NCBI GenBank assembly: GCA_021014945.1 | Contig: MU266361.1 | Location: 62,001-126,000, forward strand | Direction of reading: 5' to 3' | Origin: Leucogyrophana mollusca | Lineage: Eukaryota; Basidiomycota; Agaricomycetes; Boletales | DNA: 64,000 nt | Shown: in pieces, positions 11,801-22,913 of the stretch | How the letters are laid out: every line of letters begins with the position of its first letter | How positions within the stretch are numbered: position 1 is the first letter of the stretch | Notes under the pieces: model-generated | What the model was told of the DNA's origin: nothing | The model's database searches: none | What the model saw: only the letters and a program-made list of their open reading frames with translations | Position numbers and translations under genes: made by a program

Positions 11801-12682
11801 AGCTGCTGCGAAAGCGAATCGACTTTGAACTGTAAAATCCTTTAGGAAGGCTGGGGAGACATATGTCAGGGGCACTTGCCTTGTTGGAGGTTTCTGCGGA
11901 ACGTAGCTCCCTGACTTGAGATTCAAGAGTTTGGTGCTCCTGACGGGCCTGCCGAAGGCTCGAACGTAGCTTTTGGATTTCCTCTGACATACCCCATGTT
12001 TAGGAGGGATAAAGGTAAACAGAAAAGGGCATCTCACCATCGCGCTGGGTAGAATCTTCCTTTAGCCTACTCACGACCCCAATGAGATCGCGCTTCTCCC
12101 GTTCAGCATCCTCGACGCGGTGCCTGAGATTGTCGAGCTCTGTTGATGAGATCGAGTGTGTGCTGTTCAGAGATGATATCTGGGCTTCCAGTTCCGACTT
12201 GAATGCGGCTTTATGTGGAATTGAACGTTGTTCTTGCCATAGCGGAAAAGATATGACGTACCAATCTGTTCTCGCTCTTGCTTAACCGTGGCGAGTTGGC
12301 TTTGCACAGACTCCAGCGCGCTCTCGAGCTCCTTCGCCTTACTCTCTCCATCTTGGTATGCCTGATCGAGTTCCACGTCTTTCCGCTCAACCTCTGCCCT
12401 CGCCTCCTCGAGGTCGCGTTGGGTGGCATCAATGTCTGAAGCATGTGCCAGGAGCAGTCTGTACACCGAAACGACAGTCTCCGGTGACGGATTTGTGAGT
12501 GACATTTCTGGTAACATGCCGGAGAGGGCCTCGATATCCATGTCACTGGGTAGGGGTACGTTAAATGAAGCAGCTACCGGCGCATTGTCGTCAGTCCCTT
12601 GAGTCGAGGCTCCGTCGTGGTCATGGTCTGCTGCTGCCGCCGCTGCGGCTGCGGCCTTGCTTTTCCTCCGGGTCCCCACCAT
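5851..12682 (-). CDS. MLP1: Nuclear pore basket protein, Mlp1/TPR family
   Basis: The start codon is at 12682 (MVGTRRKSK) and the stop at 5851. The coding sequence is split by more than ten introns of about 50-60 nt and encodes roughly 2,000 residues. Almost the whole protein is heptad-like coiled coil rich in Glu, Gln, Leu, Arg and Ala. At about 8200-8290 it carries the TPR/MLP1 signature LRSVVAYLRKEKEIVDLQLE; the equivalent in animal TPR is a YVRREKEIAE segment. The N-terminus has a poly-Ala stretch after a basic peptide. The C-terminal 300 residues change to Ala/Pro/Thr/Gly-rich low-complexity sequence with RGRG and a KRGREED..KRLK basic cluster that could serve as a nuclear localisation signal. 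Family members form filaments on the nuclear face of the pore and act in mRNA quality control and export. Total length and tail composition fit the family. Some internal exon borders are approximate. Confidence 0.88.
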
Positions 12683-13000
12683 GTGTGAGGGTCGATTTGA
12701 GTCGTTCCGAGCTCGGTGCTCTACGTCGAAGACGAAGAGCTCTTGTCCAATAAATTCCTCGACAATGCACGCCCAACGCATTGTACTTCACATCCCGCCA
12801 AAAGCTCCCACGCCACATCGCCGTCCCTACATACACCTGATTACCATTTCGAGCGAGCCTCTTATTCGAGGTTGCTTTCCAGCAACTCCAAACTGCAGAC
12901 TTGATTTTGTTTCAAGTTTTATTTTCGCTGCTGCTTTCGTTGTCCACTGTATATCCCTTCTGCATTTTAACTCGTCTCTTTTCTGCTCCAAGACATTACA
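12683..13000. other. Divergent intergenic region, Mlp1/TPR and mob2
   Basis: 318 bp lie between the two start codons and must hold both promoters. It is pyrimidine-rich on the plus strand in front of mob2 (12900-13000). An in-frame extension of the Mlp1 frame to 12781 is open but looks non-conserved, so it was not used. Confidence 0.45.
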
Positions 13001-13994
13001 ATGTCGTTTTTCAATTCTATAGGGTAGGTTTCAATCGGCCACGACCCTTGACTACAACTCATGTTACCGTTCCTGTGTTCAGACGGTCCATGGCAAGGGC
13101 TCCCCGTGGTCCCAAGCGTTCTCCGACCCCTACGTCCTCAACATTTCCTTCCGATATGCCCCCTCCTCCGGTACCGTCATCTCCAGCTAGCCCATCGCCC
13201 TCGAAGCCTCTCTACCTCTGCAGTCCATTTGTCGAGGCCGCACTGGTGAAGGGCAACTTCAAAACTATCGTCGTTCTCCCCAAATACGTGGATATCATGG
13301 AATGGGTCGCTGTAAATGGTTCGTTCAGCCGGTTTTACTGTGTTAGGCTGTCTTCATGTTTCACGTGTTCCCCCAGTATTTGACTTTTATACCAATTTAA
13401 ACGAGTTCTACGGGGTGATCACCGAATGCTGCACTCAGCAGTCCTGTCCGACTATGTCTGCAGGTCCCAAGTATGTCTATCGCGGTCTTACGCGTATTTC
13501 ACGTCCGCTGATGTGTTTTGATGTGTAGCTTGAATCACACCTGGATCAACCAGGATCGCAAAAGCGTCCATCTCGCTGCACCAACTTATATCGACTATGT
13601 CATGACATGGGTGCAGAATCTTATAGACGATGAGAACGTCTTCCCCACCAAGTCTGGTATGCCTCCTATAAAGCTCCAGTTCCTTGCTTGCGCATCGATC
13701 TAATCATCTTCTACTTATCTAGGTCACGATTTTCCACAGTCATTCCCTTCCACCATAAAACACGTCTACCGCCAGCTTCTACGCGTCTTTGCACACATAT
13801 ACCACGCGCATTACCCGCAGATCCTCCACCTTCGCTCCGAGCCGCACTTCAACTCGCTTTTTGCGCACTTTTTGGCGTTCGGGAGAGAGTATGAACTCCT
13901 TGATATCAAAGACGTCAAGGGTGCTGCCAATGCACCGGTGGGCACTGGGATGCTGTGGGAGAAGTGGAAAGAGATGGGCATCTTGGATGCCTGA
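13001..13994 (+). CDS. mob2: MOB kinase activator, Mob2 type
   Basis: A mini first exon (13001-13023, MSFFNSIG) is joined across a short intron to a Ser/Pro-rich linker and then the Mob domain. The domain reads FVEAALVKGNFKTIV, LPKYVDIMEW, FDFYTNLNEFYG, ITECCTQQSCPTMSAGP, TYIDYVMTWVQ, ENVFPTK, KHVYRQLLRVFAHIYHAHY and FNSLFAHFLAFGREYELLD. This matches Mob2 better than Mob1: yeast Mob2 also starts MSFFN and has the KG.FKTIV.LPKYVD and FPTK.G..FP segments. The Cys and His pairs that bind zinc in Mob1 are only partly recognisable, as in other Mob2 proteins. Four introns were read (after 13023, about 13319, about 13469 and about 13656), and each restores the domain frame. Mob2 binds and activates the NDR kinase of the morphogenesis (RAM/Orb6) network. 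The stop codon lies inside a GCCTGAT repeat. Confidence 0.92.
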
Positions 13995-14009
13995 TGCCTG
14001 ATGCCTGAT
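13989..14009 (+). repeat. (GCCTGAT)x3 tandem repeat over the mob2 stop codon
   Basis: Three perfect copies of a 7-bp unit. The first contains the mob2 TGA. Because the unit is not a multiple of three, each copy presents a different frame after the stop. Confidence 0.85.
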
Positions 14010-14165
14010 ATGATGCTGTTTCTAAAGGATACCGGAGATACCCTTGGTAAACGTCGTGGTAGGTACATTGATCTTGGAAAGTAGATAATGGTTAGTGACT
14101 TTACTTCTCATACCTTGTAACACTGCATTTTACGCGTTCTTTTGAACGGCTAACCACCTCGAATC

Positions 14166-15179
14166 ATGGTTTCAATGTACGACGACCGACCCGATTCGAT
14201 GCTTACTAACGTTCAACCAGCCCTCGAACTTGAAGTGTCCCACATTATTTGTCAGTGTTTGCAGTTGCTGTGCAATGGCCTTCAAACCAATCAATCTATT
14301 ACATGATGTAGATGCCCAAGCTTCATCCAAATCATCATGACGCTAACACAACGGCATTTCGTAGCAGAGAACGAGAGACTGCCTGATCACAATCACATAC
14401 TGCTGATCACAACAGGAAGTGTCGCCTCGATAAAAGCGCCCCTCATTGTCTCTGAACTCCTGCAAGTCCGTTTTATCGCAAAGCTCATCCGTGCGGCATT
14501 CATTGTGATATAGTATCAGAATGTGAAAGTGGAGGTCGTCGCAAGCAAAGCCTCCTTGGCTTTCTTCAAAGCTGAAGACGTCGAGAGCCTGGGCTCAAGA
14601 GTGTGGACTGATGAGGACGAGTGGACCGTGTGTTGCGCCCCTCTCACCCCCTTCTCGTTCTTCAGCTAACGCAGGTTTCACGCAGGGCTCATTCAGGATC
14701 GGAGACCCGATTCTACATATAGAGCTTAGGCGCTGGGCTGACATAGTCCTCGTTGCTCCCTGCTCCGCGAATACACTGTCTAAGATCGCACATGGCCTCT
14801 GTGACAACCTCGCTGTAAGCCAGCCTTCATGATGCTCGCCTCAACGAGCTAATCGGCCGCAAAACGAATTATAGACATCTCTGTTGCGTGCGCTCGCGCC
14901 AACAACCCCGACTTATGTATTCCCTGCTATGAACACCCTAATGTATGAGCACCCCCTGACAGCTGAACACTTACGAGTGATACGTGAAGTGGTGAAATAT
15001 GAAGTGGTCGGACCAATAGGCAAGGCACTGGCCTGTGGCGATATTGGTGCGTCTTCCGTTCAGTCAAAGGAGATGCGAGTTTCATTGGTGCCGTAGGTCT
15101 AGGCGCCATGACGGAATGGAAGGACATTGTCAAGATTGTTGTGGACAGGTTACAGCTCACCAGGAATCATTCCGAGTAG
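14166..15179 (+). CDS. Phosphopantothenoylcysteine decarboxylase (Hal3/CoaC-like flavoprotein)
   Basis: This enzyme makes 4'-phosphopantetheine in coenzyme A synthesis. The flavoprotein fold is clear: HILLITTGSVASIKAPLIVSELL, then after an intron VKVEVVASKASLAFF, then RRWADIVLVAPCSANTLSKIAHGLCDN with the ADI..APxSANTxxK motif, VFPAMNTLMYEHPLT (PxMNxxM substrate-recognition motif), and GKALACGDIG joined across an intron to GLGAMTEW. The ACGD cysteine is the residue that reduces the intermediate in decarboxylases of this family, so I favour the enzyme over a purely regulatory Hal3. The stop is at 15179. Homology is firm from about 14367 onward. The first exon is not resolved: 14166 (MVSMYDD) and 14275 (MAFKPIN) are both possible starts, and neither joins cleanly by simple GT-AG rules. 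Confidence 0.8.
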
Positions 15180-15304
15180 CTTGGGAGACGGCAGTGTTGA
15201 TTTCGTGTAGTAATAGTTTACGACCATCTGTAAAACATCATCTAATTCTAGATCTAGGGGACAAAAAATGTCGGGTTGCCGTTGGGTCGATCACGGTACA
15301 AAAT

Positions 15305-16511
15305 TTACTTCGTCCTCCACGCAGCAACCTCTTCTGGCGATTTCTTCCTCGCAAAGACGTGGATATGAGCCAGGCCGGGCACACTCTGAAGTCTCTAAAT
15401 ACATAAACTCCTCGGTCAGTAGTGTAAGTACAGATGAAGGGCGAAGATAGCTCACCGGAGGATTGACAAACCACGCCGTCTCCCACTCCCGCTCATCCCA
15501 CCTCTTTCTCACAAACCCACCCACCTGATCTCCTGCTGTCTTCACCATATCTTCCTCCTCCTCAGACCCTTTAGGCGACCGGATCAGCTTGTTCATGGTA
15601 ATACCCCACTCCGCCAACGCAGGAAGACACTCGGGCAACGTAGACGGCGACGGCGGCGGATCGACAGACCCGGTGAACCCGCACAGCCCGTCTTGCTGGA
15701 TACGTGCGTCTATCTCAGGAGCGACGAGCTTCGGGTGGAAGATGGGCAGACGGGTCCAGACGAGCGTATGTTCAATTTCTGGGGGGACTTGGTGGAGCTG
15801 AGCCGGGGGAGTTGATTCGGTCAAGGAGGCTCGTACCTGAGTAAGGCCAGTCATTCTGAATGATGGATATCAGCTCTGAGGTCGGGGGTATATCCGCGTT
15901 AAAGTACTCGGGCGCGTCTTTTGGAATGGGTGGCAATCGATGGACGTCGTGAGACGGGGCAAAATGTAGGTCTGGGTTGCCTGTGATTGGGGGTTGATCA
16001 TCCAAAGCTGATGGAAGTAGAGACAGTGTATCGGGCTTTCCCCACTGCAAGCGGTGGTTGATTAGGTAATCCACTGTGTATCGGGAGGTGCGATCAGCGA
16101 CCACCAACCCCGAGTCGAGCGCGGAAATAATATCATTTCGGGAAGATCTGGAGTGCTCACCGATCGAGCCATACTGCTGTCGGATTCCCTTCGCCCATAC
16201 ATTATATCGTATCTGTAACTTCTTGTCTCGCTTCAGCAGTCCAAGATCTCTGTGCGAGAGGCATGAAACGCTGTTGATGAGTGCGGCGAGGCTCAGACTC
16301 CGTACCCAGAGTTCACAAAGGTCTTCAGCTGTGTCCAAGTGAATTTCGCAGGGTAATGTACAAGCAGCTCCTCGTATGTCGGTGGGCCAGTTCGAAGGGG
16401 TACTTCCTGCAGAGAGGAAGGACTCGGGTGAGTGCCATTGGATATACCACCGTTCAATAGCATGGGCGTGGAGATCGAGGTTGACAGTACAAGCCACAAA
16501 CCATTACCCAA
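15305..16511 (-). CDS. DUF3605 family protein
   Basis: Fungal family of unknown function, with the family hallmarks in order. These are PPTYEELLVHYPAKFTWTQL, then across an intron DLGLLKRDKKLQIRYNVWAKGIRQQYGS, then YLINHRLQW, IIQNDWPYSG, and across an intron PPEIEHTLVWTRLPIFHP. The last exon ends SVPGLAHIHVFARKKS..AAWRTK with TAA at 15305, only 126 bp from the convergent decarboxylase stop. Similar proteins often carry the NDWPYSvP..iEHt.vWtrlP motif. The 5' end is tentative: ATG 16511 is open into the domain, but a good acceptor (CTCTCTGCAG) just before the codons for EVPLRTGPP suggests a short first exon further upstream, between 16440 and 16760. Confidence 0.8.
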
Positions 16512-17027
16512 ATCTGGGTGGCTACCTTATCTGTGAACGAGGTCGGATTTCATCTCCGCGGCATCCCCCGAGGCTTCAGATGTTTGGACCACTGGACGAG
16601 TACAAGGTTCAGGTCGTAATGTCGTCGTATCGCGGTCGTGCAGGAGTATGGAATCAGTGATAGAGAGGGAGTTATGGCTAACGTCGGGGTTTCTGTGTTC
16701 TAGTTGAGCATGGTATGGTTCCTTGGGGTTGCCACCAAACCGAGGCCAGCGGGGGACCAAAAGTCTAAGACGCGTGCCACGAGTTTCATCGACGATCAGT
16801 TGTCATAACTAGGGAGCCCCCTGGGTACTTATGTGCAACAGGCTCCCACGTCCACCAGTCTAAAGTACCTTGGAGTAAGATGCATATCCTACCTGTGTAG
16901 AACACGGTGTGACACACATCTCTCAAGTGTCATGATGCGAAGGAACGAATAACATTTGGTATGCGCAGGCGGGTGAAGAGAAGGGGCAGCAGGTAAGATA
17001 TGACGAGGGAAAGGGACCACCACAACG

Positions 17028-17772
17028 TCAGCGCATAAGCGCGTTGCCTCTGTAACCCCATATAAGATTCCAAACAGATCACGGCCTCGCATAGGACCCA
17101 CCTGTTGACCATAGCAAATCTATGAACCTTCTCTTTCGCCTCCAGCGCACTGCTACTCCCTTGCACAACGGCAATTAACTCCCTCGCTAATCTCTCTTCG
17201 ACCGTTTTTCCGCTCTTCGATGTGCTCGCATTAAGAATCGCCTGCACACTCGCTCGCACTCTTTGTTTCTCGGATAGTGCAATTGGCTTGGGTACGTTCT
17301 TGGACCCGTGTTTATGTGTCATGCAGCGGACGGCGGGTGCAGCTGCGAGGATAGCTTCACGCAGTATGGGCAGGGGAGGAGCACGTGTGAGGGCGTGGAT
17401 GTGAAGGAGAGTGCGCGAGACTGTACGAGAGGCCTTTGCACGGTGGCCATGGTGTTGGAGTGCAGAGGTGAGGTACTGGAGCAGGGGATCGGTGGCAGGT
17501 GGGATAAGCATGGGTTCTTGGGATGCAATCCTGGTAGACGCTGTTGGTGGCTTAGGTACGGGCGCCAGAGCTTGGGAAAGGCTACCAAATAGGTTGTCTG
17601 CTGAGCCCTCCTTGGGGGCAGACCCAAGGAGCGAGTCGAACAGCTCACTCGCGTCTGCAACTGTATTGGTGTCGACCTTTGAGCTCAACCATCTCGGTGC
17701 TGCCCGAGCAGAGTGCGAAACAAGCCGAGCAGCTGTGGGCCGCGGGACAGCCGAACGTAGAATTGAACTCAT
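17028..17772 (-). CDS. RSM7: Mitochondrial small-subunit ribosomal protein uS7m
   Basis: ATG at 17772 begins MSSILRSAVPRPTAARLVSHSARAA, an Arg/Ser/Ala-rich N-terminus typical of a mitochondrial targeting peptide. The C-terminal half is the S7 domain: REAILAAAPAVRC, KHGSKNVPKPIALSEKQRVR, AILNAS, VEERLARELIAVVQGSSSALEAKEKVHRFAMVNR. S7 binds the 16S-like rRNA 3' domain head of the small mitoribosomal subunit. Reading through after VNR gives non-conserved sequence. A 52-nt GT-AG intron instead joins it to GNALMR and TGA at 17028, which gives a normal short S7 C-terminus, so I chose that model. The length of about 230 residues fits fungal Rsm7. Confidence 0.87.
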
Positions 17773-18007
17773 AAGTAGTGGCGGAGGAAGAGAGAAAGAT
17801 TTGACTCTCGGGGAGTTGCCTCTTTGGGACTGCCTCCCGCCTTGAACAAACAGGTACAAGCTACGGACGAACTCAAACCGCAGTATAACAACACTCGATA
17901 ACATTTCTTTGTTACAATTGGCAAGTACACACATACTAGTACACGGCTCCTATCGCAAAAAACATACCTACCATTCGCCTCTTCCTTCGGAACCATTACA
18001 CTCAAAC

Positions 18008-18638
18008 CTAGTCGCGGTCAATGCGAATGAACTTCCACAGCTCACTGTCGGGGAACTTCGGAGGAGCACTTGGCTGGCTCTGGAGAGGGCGCACAGCGAT
18101 CTTTAAAACGACGTTACAACATGACAGACCACCACAGAGAAGACAGCACATTTACCTGAGTGAATGGTTTCATATCGGGGACGAGCCAGCCAGCTTTCTC
18201 GTTGGCTTTCTCAATACTAAGGGGTATTTTGGTCAGCTACTAACGAGGAGAAACGCGATCTGAGCCTCACGTGTAAGCATCGTGGTAGTCGCGGTATTTA
18301 ATCATCCACTCTTCGCCCTCTAGACCGATGAGCATCGCGTAGAGCTCCTGCTTCATCTCGCAAGTGATGGCTCCACCGACTTTGAGCTTGTAGCGGCCTT
18401 TGCCCATTGGTTCAACGATCCACTGCGTTTATAGAACAAGAAATACATCAGCGTTGAGCAGCAATGGACTGGTGAGGACAGTGGTCACCTTAGGTGCCTC
18501 AACACCGACGGGAAGAACTACGACCTTCTTGGGGCCAAGGGACCGGTCCTCATTGAGGTCCCGGCCTATGAAGCTACCGCCGTGTAAACACGGAGAGGTG
18601 ATCATGTAGAGGCCAGCTTCGAGTTCTTTGTGTGACAT
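18008..18638 (-). CDS. Peptidase inhibitor family I66 (beta-trefoil), copy A
   Basis: A protein of about 145 residues with no signal peptide, starting MSHKELEAGLYMITSP. It has the family features GGSFIGRDLNEDRSLGPKKVVVLP, WIVEPMGKGRYKLKVGGA, HDAYT.., GWLVPD, IAVRPLQSQPSAPPKFPDSELWKF and the ending IRIDRD (stop at 18008). I66 proteins of mushrooms are cytosolic serine protease inhibitors with a beta-trefoil fold, thought to deter fungus-eating animals. Three introns lie at the same places as in copies B and C. All three use GT donors here (AAG|gtgacc, AC|gtgagg, CAG|gtaaat). A TATA box lies about 90 bp upstream of the ATG. Confidence 0.85.
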
Positions 18639-18726
18639 AGTGGAAGATGAGTGTGAAAGAGTATGGATGACTGTGGTTGTGGTTGAATTGGCTGAAAGCT
18701 GGAGGGAAACGGTGCTGCCTAGAGGC

Positions 18727-18734
18727 CTTTTATA
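18727..18734 (-). promoter_or_regulatory. TATA box of inhibitor copy A
   Basis: TATAAAAG on the minus strand, about 90 bp before the ATG at 18638. The same spacing is seen for copies B and C. Confidence 0.6.
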
Positions 18735-20814
18735 CCTTAAGCCTAGGAGCTCGTAAATTCCATTTAATCGTCCAGAGAAATTGTGCAGGGATGTAAGAGG
18801 GCATTTTCAGCGAAAGGATCTTTTGACGCCTTGGTTACGACCCGGCCGCGGACAGAGATAATTAGCTCTAGGAACTCGTGACAGCGTTTTCCTGTACCCG
18901 CCCAGTGACCGAGAGGAGCCTGGGGTCGCAAAATCCACCGAATAATCAATGCTTTCGCCCGATGAATATCTGTGTGGTAAGCCCCTTACCTGCGCATGGG
19001 ACAAGTGTCTTGTTACACAGAATGAAGGTTCGGTATCGTATTGCTTCTGCCCGCCATGAATGATCTCAGGATGCTATTATGAAAGAATGAAGGATATTCG
19101 CAAGGGAAATTGGACGACTTCATGTGCCAGCGCGTCCGTCATGGTGAGTCTGTGGTGATGATCGTGGGAAAACCCGATAAACAAGCCTCCTCCACCAACA
19201 CCGAACCTCATTGAACCAACTCATAGTCATACGCACAGCACATTGACCATCCAGACCAACCAAAGTTCACCTTCGTTAACACTATCTATAAAGCAGCTTG
19301 TCACTTGACAAGGAACTTTGGAATCAGCGGTTTAAATGAAGACGACCGCCGTTAATCTTCATCCTGGGTGTATCATTGTCTGAGTTATGGTTATGTCCCT
19401 GGAAGTTTGTGCGGTCGAATTGTTACCATCCACGGCCATCTGACATTTTCTCTTTGCGAGCATGCTACTTTCCCATTCAATTAAGTGGTGGCGTAGGTCT
19501 TTGTTTCGCTGGACCATTTTATTGCGAATTGAGCTATGCTGACCACCTGAACCCCTGTGCCCCACATCTAGCCTCGCCCTTCCGTATTGGACGGCGGCGT
19601 GTACCAGACGAACGTGCTGCGCTTGGTTACGGGCGCTGTTTCCAGGTGGTCAAGCTACAGCCCCAGTATTACCAGTCTCTCAGGTGAGCTATCTTAGTCT
19701 TCTCCTTTCTACTCCCACTTGGCACGGTGCTTGTGATGTGTCAGATGAACATATCGCATTTTTTTGCGAGGTATATTCGGCTCGTGGTTTGAGCGTGAGT
19801 TGATTCAATCTCTGGGGTCTGGGGTGCTGACCTGAACGATAGCGACAGGAGATTGTAAGGAAGATCAGTGTTCGAGCCTAGCCACAGCATTCTATGTTTC
19901 AGGTTTCCAGGTCGAGAAGGTTCCCTGGGCATGTGCTGGAATATCACGCGCATTATCCGGTGGTGGACTGGCCGCATCATATGAGCCAGGTTCGGGTATT
20001 GCGTGGTACAACAGTCATCCCACATTCGTCTATCACTCCTCCGGATTTGCACCGCAGGAAATGACGATGCATTGGGTCTCAACGTCAGTACTGTATGTGA
20101 GCAGAAATTTCGCTGTTCATTTTCCTGCCATTGGGTACTCGCTATTTGTAAGTGAACGGTCTGTTATACAAAATTTCTCCACACGGCTGCCGTTCTAATT
20201 GACTTACTACCATTGCTACAAATTGAGTTTTCAATTTGTTGTCGAAGGGCTGGCTCGTTCGTTCTTTGAAAAATCAGCTTAACGCCACCGTCTTGCTCTT
20301 AGCAGGTAATCACCGCCTCCGTATCCCCGTGAGCGCAGGTAACATAATTGTGGGGTGCGGGGCAAACGATGAAAGTGCGGAGAATGTGTATTTCTATGCC
20401 CCTGACTCGCTGACTGATAGATTTACAATAGCGATATTGAAGAAAGACGTTGTTCATTGAAATTACTTTGAATAGCAGGTGCTGTCGCCGCGGCGTTGGG
20501 ATCTGTAAAGGCGACTCACTGCCTTGATCGCGGTACGTCTGGATTCTGGTTAGCGATGAAAAAAAAGAACGGGTGCGAGCTTTTACCTTCACCCATCCTG
20601 GTTATGCGTTTCGCCAAACCCAAGGTTGCTTAGGCTGTTAGAGTGCTGGGTTGGGCACCTCGCTTGAAGTACAGTAGGTTCCACACCCTCGTTTTGAAAC
20701 GAAAACATGACGAAGTCCTGGATGTCTCCTGCATAAAACGCATCCTAGTCTTATGACTGACCTTTAGCTTTTTGCTACTACATTTGCATTCTCGTCACAC
20801 AAACCCGATTTACG
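18735..20814. other. 2-kb stretch without a supportable gene
   Basis: Short open frames on both strands (for example 19376-19687 plus, 19741-20082 minus) show no conserved motif, signal peptide or splice-consistent continuation. The last 90 bp are the promoter of inhibitor copy B. No repeat or terminal inverted repeat was recognised by eye. Confidence 0.4.
20732..20738 (+). promoter_or_regulatory. Probable TATA-like box of inhibitor copy B
   Basis: CATAAAA about 80 bp before the ATG at 20815, matching the TATA spacing of the other two copies. Confidence 0.45.
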
Positions 20815-21442
20815 ATGGCCGAAAAATCGTATGAGCTCCAATCTGGCCTCTACATCGTCACCTCTCCCGCTCTGAAGCCTGGCAGCTTCATCGGACGGGA
20901 CCTCGTTGAAGACCATTCGCTCCTCCCCAAGAGGGTCGTGATCCTCCCTCCCGGCGTCATGGCACCCAGGGTAAGAGGTATCAAAGAATTATGCGCGCAT
21001 CCTCAATAAGCTTCGTTCGCAGTGGATCGTTGAATCCTTGGGAAAGGGGCGCTATAAATTGAAAGTCATGGGAGCGCCCACCTGCGAGATAGACAAGAAG
21101 CTCTTCGCTATCCTCATCGGCGCGGAAAGTGAAGAATGGGTCGTCAAATATCGGCCTAACCACGATGCTTACACGTGAGCTCGACGTCGTTTTCCCTTCG
21201 GAATAAGTCAGTGATGCTTGTGGTGACTCTGAGCGTCGAGAAGACCGATGAGAAAGCGGGCTGGGTAGCTGACAACGAAGAGCCCTACCAGCAGGCAGGT
21301 GCAAGTGCTCTTTTGCCGGAGCTATTTTCAAACAACATACTTCCAGATTGATGTTCGTCCTCTGGTGGTCAAGCCGAGCGATCCCCCACAGTACACCCAC
21401 AATGCTCTCTGGAAGTTTTCCCCCGTTGATCGTGAAAATTGA
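20815..21442 (+). CDS. Peptidase inhibitor family I66 (beta-trefoil), copy B
   Basis: Starts MAEKSYELQSGLYIVTSP and is followed by GSFIGRDLVEDHSLLPKRVVILPPG. After intron 1 (AGG|gtaaga) come WIVESLGKGRYKLKVMGAP, EIDKKLFAIL, EEWVVKYRPNHDAYT. After intron 2 comes VEKTDEKAGWVADNEEPYQQ. The last exon begins IDVRPLVVKPSDPPQY and ends LWKFSPVDREN (stop 21442). The third intron must begin with GC (CAG|gcaggt): the nearby GT donor would create an immediate stop, whereas the GC donor keeps the frame and the conserved C-terminus. Same family and intron positions as copies A and C. Predicted cytosolic serine protease inhibitor. Confidence 0.83.
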
Positions 21443-22186
21443 TTATTGCGCATAGCACTACCCAGTACGGTAAAGGAGAAAAGAGAGTCATGCGAATGCT
21501 TGTTGTCAAGAATTGTACTACAAAATTGGTTGCACGATCATGATTTCCGCTGCAGACCAGTGAGGACACAAAGGTCAATGATGTTTCCGGCAAGTTATAC
21601 CCTCAGCCCAACAGCTGTGGGAGGTTGGTATGGGGCCTGCAGGACTTGCGTCTGATGGTCTTCACGGACTGCGGCAATGGCCCTCGGTCTCCCCGACTTT
21701 TCAGCAAGTACTGGTACATCGCCTCCAAGCTTGTTCCGCTTCCTGAGAACCCGTACTCCCGTATATGATTTTGTTCCTCGTACATACCTGGTCGCGGATG
21801 ACTTAAACCTCATTTCAGATCAGATTGGAGAGGCTTGACTGGGAACTGGGCTTGGGCCTCTTTTGCCTCCGACCGTCGTCAGCTAGCTGCCAGCGATCGT
21901 AAGTCAAAGCCGGGCAGGAAGCTAACTGTGTCGTGTTGTTAACGAGACAGCTTCCGAACGCCCCGAGAGTTCATTATCCGGAGCTGTAATCCGGCTGTCT
22001 CCCATCTTGACGGCCTTTAGCTGTCCGGGTAGGATGAATAAGAGTAACATTTTGGCAGCGCGGTTTGGAGGACCGCGTCCACGCATGGTCCCGACTCTCG
22101 TCCTGGACTGCCATCACATCAAGGATCGTTTGTCATCAGCCACTTCTGATCCATCGACAAAATCACTGCCTAAGAAGCAGCAAGTC
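21443..22186. other. Intergenic, no gene recognised
   Basis: Lies between inhibitor B and the dehydrogenase pseudogene. It has open frames of 60-74 codons without conserved features. It may hold decayed promoter sequence of the pseudogene. Confidence 0.4.
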
Positions 22187-22665
22187 ATGGCCCCACAGAA
22201 AGTCTGGTTCAGTGTGTAATTGAATCGTTTGTTGTGTTCAATTGCCCACATAAAATCAGTGACGGAGCTCAGGTCTCAAGAAGGGAGACATTGTATTCGC
22301 CACGGCGCGCAACCCCTCCGCGCTCTCCGATCCGACTTCCTCCTATCCGCCGACGCAGCTTGCTACGTTTCCACCCGATGTAACATCGTCCTCTGCCATC
22401 GTACTAGCTGCTTTTGCCAGGGGAGTCGGACATGGCTGCGGCCTACTGTGCTGCTTCTGGCTATTCTTGTGCCGTGATTTCAGCGCGTTGTGAAGCTACA
22501 CGAGGGCTAAATTTCCGACGGACCCCAATCAGAAATGGGGTATGTAGCTTCGTTCTTTCGATTGTATATGATGACACTAATTATGCTTCCAGGAGCTTGG
22601 AAGGCCTCACCGAGTCCCTCTCGTGCGAGGTCGATCCCAAGTGGATTATCAAGTTACTACGTTAG
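22187..22665 (+). pseudogene. Decayed short-chain dehydrogenase copy with internal deletion
   Basis: Collinear with the intact dehydrogenase at 27445-28520. ATG 22187 begins MAPQKVWF where the intact gene has MSSPKVWL. An intron-like segment follows. The next segment resumes at the equivalent of TGACGGAGCTC, so the cofactor-binding TGASSGFG codons are missing. The coding sequence then matches through AAGAAGGGAGACAT, CACGGCGCGC and the Ser/Tyr/Pro segment, but with frame changes. After GCTGCTTTTGCCAGGG about 200 bp are lost, including the NNAG region, and the copy resumes at the active-site segment (tACTGTGCTGCTTCTGG). The fourth-exon equivalent (GAGCTTGGAAGGCCTCACCGAGTCCCTCTCG) is still recognisable, up to WIIK. 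Loss of the Rossmann motif, the deletion and the frameshifts make it non-functional. Confidence 0.8.
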
Positions 22666-22913
22666 ATAACCGCAATGCTAATTGATCTCTAACTCCCCTA
22701 ACGGGACGATATCATGACAGTGTATCACATTCACAAGAGGTCGGACCATAACGTGGAAAGCACAATTAGAGGATTTCACACTCACACATTAATGAAGCTC
22801 GAACGTTCCTTACAGCAGTATCACGTCGCAATTTACTTGTACATGGTTCAGAAAAACCCTATTTCACCGGCCTGATGTTCCACTCGCTTCTTATTTCAGA
22901 GTCGGGTTAGCCA
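22666..22913. other. Gap between pseudogene and inhibitor C
   Basis: About 250 bp, AT-rich, with no coding signal; the 3' remainder of the dehydrogenase copy is absent. Confidence 0.4.

Noticed and set aside
19376..19687. Plus-strand frame of 103 codons between inhibitor copies A and B
   Set aside because: No conserved features, no plausible splice partners; treated as chance.
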